Source: Sthenelais limicola
Lineage: Eukaryota; Annelida; Polychaeta; Phyllodocida; Sigalionidae
Direction of reading: 5' to 3'
Assembly: GCA_942159475.1 (NCBI GenBank)
Contig: OW804097.1
Span: forward strand, 38,328,298-38,392,297
DNA: 64,000 nt
In this document: positions 57,911 to 64,000 of the stretch, piece by piece
How positions within the stretch are numbered: position 1 is the first letter of the stretch
Layout: every line of letters begins with the position of its first letter
Notes under the pieces: generated by a model
Databases searched by the model: none
What the model saw: only the letters and a program-made list of their open reading frames with translations
What the model was told of the DNA's origin: nothing
Program-made: the position numbers and the translations under genes

Positions 57911-59371
57911 TGATGTGTTGCAGGGAAATGAGTCACAAGTCGCAAAAAATGGATTTTGAGATAGCATCATATTTGAAAAGATGGGATCAAGTCGATTCCA
58001 ATGATAATAAACAGTAGGACATTTTAGTATGTTTGATATGTCTTTTTTAAAAACAAGACATTTTGGCTGTGACCAAGGAAACAACGGTTTCCCCCGAATC
58101 CCCTTAAAAATATACACCCCTCCCCCTCCCCCCCCCCCCAGTCGATCCCCACTCCACGGGGAAAAAGCGTTGTCAAGGACTCCATCAATGTGCGTTACCA
58201 ACGTTGCAAAAATTAGAAGACGTCACGACAAAAATACAGAGCGCGCAGATGAGTACATTATTGCGTCGTCGCCGGCATCGGGATGGCGAGAAAGAATGTC
58301 TAGGCCTACTGAAAAGTTTCGCTCATATATGCCTTGTTTAATGGCTGACCTTGATATAACCACATATCTAGGGGTAGAAAAGCATGCTCTTTCTGAATTT
58401 TATGTTTTTGGCAACGTATTTCGAGGCGAAATAGCGATTTTCTCAATTTCGCGGGAGCATAATTTCCCCAGAAAATGTACAATCGTCGGCAAGCTTTTTT
58501 ATTGTTTACTTATGCAACTGAAAACATTCTCTTATATCTGTCTCATTTAAAGGCTGAATTTGATATAAATACATATTTAGGGGTAGAAAAGCATGCTCTT
58601 TCAGAATTTAACCATCTTGACAATGTTTTTCGATTAAAAATAGCGTTTTTTTATAATTTCACGGGAGCGTAATTTCCCCGCGATATGCCGGCTATGAGTC
58701 TGACGCAATGATGTATTTTGGTCTAAAACCTGCATTGGCCTATCGATAACAGTTAAAGGCCTATATAAATATGATTCTTACCAAATGCAAGCTTAGAAAT
58801 TTCTCTTTCCGATGGTGTATAGGGTTAGGCAATTATTTTATAAATTAATGCCTTAGAATGCCATATTGGACAAGCCAGTTTTGCACGACGATCGGATTTT
58901 GTCAATCCCATACTTGTCAAGCAGCAGGGGAAAGGCCGAAAATTATTGTTTAATGGTAACAGTGCAGTTTCCCTCATATCTTCCTTATTTACATACACAT
59001 GTTGATGAAATTAAAAATGTAGGGGTAGAAAAGCATGCCCTTTCTGAATTTCATGTTTTGGGCAATTTATTTCGAGTGGAAATAGCGATTTTTATCAATT
59101 TGCGGGAGCGTAAATTCACCGCGACGTTTACGCAAGTGCGTCGGAAATTCAGGTGGGAACAGGCGGAGTCGGATTTTCCTTAAAAGGGGGCGACGCGGAC
59201 GCGCAAAGAACAGGTGGCAAGAACTGGAACCTATATAAGATTTCCCAGTACAAGCGCCTTTTAAAAAAAAGTTTGCAATATTTCTGGGTGGGCATTTACT
59301 AGAAAAGTAGCAAAATATACTCTATATGGAAAATATAAATTTTGCGACTTGTGACTCATTTTCCTTTAACA
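57911..59371. mobile_element. MITE-C copy 4 (large, with internal repeats)
   Basis: The left end TGTGATGTGTTGCAGGGAAA is matched by the right end TTTTCCTTTAACACATCACA, with AGTCACAAGTCGCAAAA and its complement inside. The 1.46-kb interior is larger than in other copies and carries a triplicated unit. A C homopolymer lies at 58128-58139. Confidence 0.65.
58340..59115 (+). repeat. Three copies of a ~120-bp unit containing GGGGTAGAAAAGCATGC
   Basis: Copies lie at about 58345-58460, 58553-58668 and 58990-59105. All three translate in one frame to a segment with GVEKHALSEF, then N-(V/L)-FR and IA-F. Introducing stops and the lack of a start make a gene uncertain. Confidence 0.6.
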
Positions 59372-59534
59372 CATCACATTTCCTTGCTTTTCGTATCATC
59401 ATTACATTAACTTCAGGATTTTAGTATTTCGATATATTCCTACAGTTTTGGCAGTGGTAGAGTTAGAGTAGAGTTAAACTTCTTTAATTGATGAGTATTT
59501 AACACTGGTATAACTCTTATTATATTCGTTATTT

Positions 59535-59770
59535 GGGTCAGATTATCAGAAAATGTACAATTGGCAGCTGTACACATTTAGTGAATTCTGCTAAATTAGG
59601 CTGCAATTTTGTCAATACTAGGTAAATTCGAGAATACTCGGCATTGCATTGATTCTAGCAATCTGTTTGGTTAGGTTGAACTGTTTTTTTTAACTTTATT
59701 TTTGTCTGAAATTTGGTTTATTTGAGAGAATTGGTGAAGGTGAATTGTACATTTTCTGAAAACCTGACCC
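59535..59770 (-). mobile_element. MITE-A copy 16
   Basis: A full-length copy in reversed orientation, ending TTTTCTGAAAACCTGACCC. It lies 30 bp from the donor side of the WSC exon. Confidence 0.9.
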
Positions 59771-59800
59771 ATTTCTAACGTTTGTGAGTCTGTAGCCTAC

Positions 59801-59921
59801 CCGCAAAAATCTTTTGATGATGTGGTGTCTGTGATGAGAAGGGCATCTAAACCATCGTATGTACCTGTCGTACTAACTTTGTAACATCCTACATAGTTAT
59901 ACGTCTGTCCATGGGAAGCTC
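59801..59921 (-). CDS. Host gene exon: N-terminal half of a WSC domain
   Basis: Between acceptor TTGTCTTTTCAG and donor GTAGGC on the minus strand lie 121 bases: two bases (phase 1), 39 codons and two bases (phase 2). The product contains YNYVGCYKVS and later SSKDFC; the split codon with 45746-45918 becomes Gly, so reading continues C-G-FLCYDAGFRFAGI. Y-YVGCYK is the classic WSC opening. The exon is tightly framed by two MITE-A copies (59535-59770 and 59939-60173), leaving only 17 bp between the MITE end and the exon on the acceptor side. Confidence 0.78.
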
Positions 59922-59938
59922 CTGAAAAGACAATATTA

Positions 59939-60173
59939 GGGTCAGATTTTCAGAAAATGTACAATTGGCAGCTCTACATATTTAGTAAATTTTGCAAAAT
60001 TAGGCTGCAATTTGGTCAATACAAGGTAAATTCGAGTATATTTGGCATTGGATTGATTCTAGCAATCTGTTTGGTTAGGTTGAACTGTATTTTGAAATTC
60101 ATTTTCGTCTGAAATTTGGGTTATTTGAGAGGATTGGCGAAAGTGAATTGTATATTTTCTGAAAATTTGACCC
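59939..60173 (-). mobile_element. MITE-A copy 17
   Basis: A full-length copy with intact arms (GGGTCAGATTTTCAGAAAAT to TTTCTGAAAATTTGACCC). On the minus strand its terminus supplies the last intron bases before the WSC acceptor. Confidence 0.92.
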
Positions 60174-60690
60174 AGTATTGTAAAGTGGCAGCTCAGCGAA
60201 CCCCCTCCCAACTGACCCCTGAGGTTGTTTTCCCCGAATCCAGAAAATATCAATTTTCTACAGTATATTGTAGATGATTCGTGGTCACGGAATAACCAGT
60301 TAGTTTTTAATCTGATGTGTATTTATAACCAATTTTGTAACATATATAGTTGGATTCTGTTGTTTTCTTTAAAGAAAAAAAATCATTAATGGCCAATAAG
60401 TTTATTTAAATAAACTAAATGAAAAAACCTGCTATCCTACACGGATGTTTTCAGGCGTTGCCTGTTGTTCCTATGCAAAATAAAGAATCTATTATTATTT
60501 ATTTTTTAATTAGAAAAAAAATGTGTATTGGCCTTAAATTTAACATCACTGATCTTTAAGAGTTATAATATCCGAAGTAGAGGGATTGACCCAGAACGAG
60601 TACAGATAAGGGAAGTTCGATTGTAGTATGGGCTTTTTTTATTTGGGTGGTTACCGACGTTTCGGCCTAACAATTGGCCTTTTAGTGGGG
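60174..60690. other. Unassigned intronic or upstream DNA
   Basis: No exon recognised. The 5' exons of the WSC gene (signal peptide) were not found between here and the window end. Confidence 0.35.
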
Positions 60691-60692
60691 CA

Positions 60693-61290
60693 GATAAGTG
60701 AAACAATCTTTCAAAAAATGGTACATGCAACAAAATTGGTATACATGGCCTTTAGGACCCACTTTTTAAAAAAAGCCCGTTAGCCATCAAAAATTTTTAA
60801 TTGGCGGCCATTTTTTCCAAGATGGCGACTATTTGGTACACTATTTTTGCCATAAGATCTGAAAGAATTGTCTGATTTGAAGAATCTTGGTATCAAATTA
60901 TGCTTTTTACTATGCCAAACAGAAGTGAAACTAAAAATTTCAAGATGGCGGCCATTTTGACCATGAAAACACTATTTTTGGTGGGGCAAATAAGTGAAAC
61001 AATCTTTCAAAAAATGGTACATGCAACAAAATTGGTATACATGGCTTTTAGGACCCACTTTTTAAAAAAAGCCCATTAGCCATCAACAATTTTTAATTGG
61101 CGGCCAATTTTTCCAAGATGGCGGCTATTTAGTACACTATTTTTGCCATAACATCTGACAGAATCATCTGATTTTGAAAAATATTGGTGTCAAATTATGC
61201 TTTATACTATGCCAAACAGAAGTGAAACTAAAACTTTCAAGATGGCGGCCATTTTGACCATGAAAACACTATTTTTGTCATAGAATCGGT
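60693..61290. repeat. Two tandem ~290-bp units with AAGATGGCGGCCATTTT
   Basis: The unit starting AAGTGAAACAATCTTTCAAA at about 60699 recurs at 60990, with CCATCAAAAATTTTTAATTG and the two AAGATGGCG segments in the same order. A partial third unit continues to about 61440. The AAGATGGCGGCC word recalls YY1-type sites, but nothing shows it is regulatory here. Confidence 0.8.
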
Positions 61291-61490
61291 CAGAATAGTC
61301 AGACTTGAATGGTCTTGGTGTCAAATTATATGTTTTAGGCTAAACAGAAGTTGAATAGCTACTAAGAATAGTATTTTCATGTATATAATGCTGCCATTAA
61401 AAAAAATGGCCGCCATATGAAACATGAAAACACATTCTTCCCCATAAAATCATAATAGTCCATTTTCAGTAATCTTGGTGGCAGTATGGT

Positions 61491-62295
61491 CTAGTGGATT
61501 TGCCACACATCACCCTGTTTTGTCCATCCCCAGTCTGCTGGACTGTTTGGTTCTGGTTGACAAACTATTGATTGGCCAAGTGATTGACTGAGGTCGTGAA
61601 CAGGAATGTACCTCAGATTCTGTCCTTGACCAAAAGCCATCCACAGTTTCTGCAGACCACACTCCTTCAGTGCAGGTAGAACACTGACTGCTATTACCAG
61701 TACATCTGTGTCACTGGCTTTGATCATGAGAACCTTTCTGCTCTCTGATGCCGCATGTCTGGCATGTACAAAAATCTGTGTGTCTGCTTCCTCATGGGTA
61801 CAAGCACACAGATCATCCAGATTCAACAGTTGGTTGCTAACAACATCTTCTTCCTTGGTCAAGATAACAGTGTTTGATGTACATATCTCAGCAATCTTGT
61901 CAGCCAGGAAGGTAAACAACTCAGTCTTGTTGTCATTGTCTCTTAAAAAGCTCCGCCAGTTGTATGGTATTTTGCCTGTGGCTGTAACTCTCCACCTTTG
62001 ACCTTGTTTCATTCTTCAGGCTTGAAGGTCTGTACACATCAAAGACAATGTCTGTTCTCTTGTACTTTGAAGCATATGCTTGTATAGTGGGAAGCATATC
62101 CAATGCAGCATATTCCTTGATTGGGTCATAGAATGTGGACACTTCCTCACTCTGTAGCCTGTTCATGCATTCTTGGAAGCATATTTGCCCCCTCTCATAG
62201 TGTGTGGCAATCATTTCAGCAGCACTAGGGTGTGCAATGTTCTTTGTGTCTAGTCTAAGCAGATCCCCTCTCTGTTCCTGGAAAGGATTGCTCAT
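61491..62295 (-). pseudogene. Broken gene of an uncharacterised invertebrate family with FEN/XPG-like (PIN-type) motifs, main part
   Basis: The minus strand reads NPFQEQRGDLLRLDTKNIAH, TFYDPIKEY and DIVFDVYRPSSLKNETRSK. A frameshift near 61990 leads into IPYNWRSFLRDNDNKTELF, CTHEEADTQIFVHARHA, IKASDTDVLVIAV, LWMAFGQGQNLRYIPVHDL and SPADWGWTKQGDVW. The E-A-D and S-D-T-D-V pairs look like the acidic clusters of FEN/XPG-type nucleases. In relatives I recall, a segment with TGCD follows; here it is missing, with LSQSLG running almost directly into the SPADWGW region, so an internal deletion is likely. A frameshift, a deletion and the TIR insertion upstream make it a pseudogene or transposon-borne relic. 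Confidence 0.65.
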
Positions 62296-63770
62296 ATGGC
62301 CATTTCCTCCAATTTGACAACATTTGGGCTCCTAGACACCCCCAGAATACCAAAAAATAATTTTTACTTTCATCAGTTGATTTGTTATTTTCTATCAACC
62401 TCATATATATGCACATTAAACTGTCAAGTTTGGAACCATTCTGATTATTAGTAATTTTTTTACAGGGGGCGTCAAAAATAGATCCCAAATATGTAAAAAT
62501 GCTAAAAATAGCATTCCGAATAATGGTACATATTTCTACATAAATGAGGATTTAAATTAAAAATAGATAAAACAAATATGCACATAATGTATTGCACTAT
62601 TTTGTACTTGATAGGTCTCGACATAAGGATCATAACACCTTTTATTTGGTGAAAATATTCAAACTAGAAGAAAAGTTACAGCCAAATAACCATTCAGTAA
62701 TGGTAATGATAATGGCAGCGGCAAGGGTGACAGGTCATTGACCCTCTGCCCACATTATTATGCATGTATACGCATTATATAACTCATCATATTTAGAATA
62801 TATATAACATTTATTACCCTTGTTTACTTTTTTAAGTTGACTTGAATACTTGAATTGATTGTCCCTGTCCTGTTTAAGTATTTAGAGGCAAAAATTTTAA
62901 ACATAAAGATTCTGATATTATATATATGTGAGGGATACCATTTCTGACATTTTGTGACGGCAGACGTGACGTAGACGACGTGACGAAGACGACAAAAGCG
63001 TGACGAAGATTTTTTAAGCATTTTCCCATGAAAATCATTTAAAAATCACTCGGAAATTCTTAAGTTCAGTCTACATAGATTGGTATTAAGCAAAGTTAAT
63101 AATAAATGTCAAATTTAAAGTTTATTATTAAATTCATGCCTTGAAAGGCTCTAAAAACCCCTAAAATAGGTGTGACGAAGACAACATGAGCTAGGGTACC
63201 CACCCCCTTTTGCTGCCATGTTATTTCTCTGCTTTGATTCAAGAAAAACTAAAATCAATACATTTGATGTTCTATACCTATATAATCCGATGCACTCTAT
63301 CATTATTCATCAAAATATGACATTTTTTTTTTTTTTTATATATTTATTTATTCCACCTTAGGCACACTGCATGACGAAGACGACATGGGGGGGTACCCAC
63401 AATTTTTTTTTTGATGACTTTTGGCCAAAAAATATTTTTTTTGCATTTTTTTTCCACACAGATCATATTCATGTAACCTACTATCACAACATATAAAAAA
63501 AAATGTTCAATTTTGAAGATTATTTAGAAATTTAGCAATTCCACGGACTAATGGCTGTTAAAAAAACGATTTTTGCCTCCGAAATGGGATTTTGAAATAA
63601 AAAAAAAAAAAAATTAGGCTAAAAATGCCAAAAATGTTGTTCCACAGGTTGGTAGAACCATCCAATCAAAAAAAATAATCAAATTAATGATAATTAACTT
63701 GATTTAAGCCCATTTTACCCCTTTCCATGGTTGGGGGCCCAAATGTTGTCAAATTGGTGGAATTGGCCAT
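62296..63770. mobile_element. 1.5-kb TIR element inserted in the FEN/XPG-like relic
   Basis: The ends are inverted: ATGGCCATTTCCTCCAATTT running into GACAACATTTGGG at the left, and the reverse complement with CCCAAATGTTGTCAAATTGG and TGGAATTGGCCAT at the right. Removing it and one AT joins the flanking pieces of the host family in frame (ITD before MSNPF). The target duplication is AT, or slightly longer but ambiguous. No transposase is visible. Confidence 0.75.
62945..63400. repeat. TGACGAAGACGAC motif cluster
   Basis: Copies and variants of GTGACGAAGACGAC occur at about 62955-63006, 63172 and 63372. The last two are followed by a GGGTACCCAC palindrome. A T-rich block lies at 63325-63345. 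Non-coding, inside the TIR element. Confidence 0.5.
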
Positions 63771-63772
63771 AT

Positions 63773-64000
63773 ATCTGTTATCACCTTAGTTGGATTATCT
63801 ACTTTTTCAAGGAATCTCTTTGAGCTCTTGGTGTCTGCTCATGGTGAGTGCGACATTCAGCTTCTTTGGCTCATACTGAGCAACTATGTGAATTGACTTC
63901 AGGGTTGGCTACCATCGACCTTGTCAAGCCTGATGGTTCAGTCAAACCATTGATGATAGCATTTGCTTGCTCATGAGCTTGGTCGATAGCCATTGATGAG
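63773..64000 (-). pseudogene. N-terminal part of the FEN/XPG-like relic, beyond the TIR insertion
   Basis: The minus strand reads MAIDQAHEQANAIING, GLTRSMVANPEVNS and, after a stop or frameshift, a diverged AKEAECRTHHEQTPRAQ and VDNPTKVITD. The AIDQAHEQ-NA and GLT blocks are the usual upstream neighbours of the motifs seen at 61.5-62.3 kb in this family. It runs off the window edge. Confidence 0.55.

Noticed and set aside
1..64000. CRISPR array, rRNA, tRNA or prokaryotic operon
   Set aside because: Repeats are TIR, LTR or tandem in type, without regular spacers. No rRNA or tRNA sequence was recognised by eye, and spliced exons indicate a eukaryote.

Overview
This window looks like AT-rich nuclear DNA from an invertebrate animal, most likely marine. 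It shows spliced exons with GT/AG sites, a WSC plus apple-like transmembrane gene architecture, endonuclease-bearing non-LTR retrotransposons (CR1/Jockey-like and Tx1/L1-like), LTR elements and dense fold-back MITEs. I see no prokaryotic operons, rRNA, tRNA or CRISPR. The species cannot be named from sequence alone.

The one host gene I can support runs on the minus strand from about 59.9 kb down to 22.2 kb. Five small exons were found by eye: 59801-59921 and 45746-45918 (the two halves of a WSC domain), 34426-34567 and 33218-33357 (a cysteine-rich apple/PAN-like module), and 22201-22310 (transmembrane helix, short tail, stop). Every junction is phase-compatible (2, 1, 2, 1). The 5' exons lie beyond 64 kb or were not found. 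Its introns hold most of the mobile DNA described here.

Layout. 0.4-7.7 kb: about a dozen copies of a ~235-bp fold-back MITE (called MITE-A here), plus other palindromic elements. 7.67-7.95 kb: 5'-truncated Tx1-like tail with a 14-bp target duplication. 8.6-10.1 kb: TIR element with repeated internal motifs. 10.3-13.2 kb: intact 970-aa CR1-superfamily endonuclease/RT. 13.3-20.3 kb: decayed repeats and two RT C-terminal fragments. 20.6-21.9 kb: compound MITE and palindrome. 22.4-25.3 kb: 2.9-kb long-TIR transposon. 26.8-32.7 kb: young non-autonomous LTR element (minus orientation), itself inside a fold-back MITE. 34.6-41.0 kb: full-length Tx1/L1-like retrotransposon with intact ORF1 and ORF2, inside a MITE-A copy. 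42.1-44.1 kb: TIR transposon inside another MITE-A copy. 46.1-57.5 kb: decayed CR1/Jockey-like element whose endonuclease is split by a second young LTR element (49.27-54.56 kb). 57.9-59.4 kb: fold-back with a triplicated internal repeat. 60.7-61.3 kb: tandem repeats. 61.5-64.0 kb: a broken gene of an uncharacterised invertebrate family with FEN/XPG-like motifs, split by a TIR element.

The most unusual biology is that ORF1 of both the Tx1/L1-like and the CR1/Jockey-like element ends in a NADAR (YbiA/DUF1768) domain. NADAR is an ADP-ribose-related N-glycosidase fold. Two distant retrotransposon lineages in one locus therefore share an ORF1 architecture of coiled coil, RNA-binding region and NADAR.
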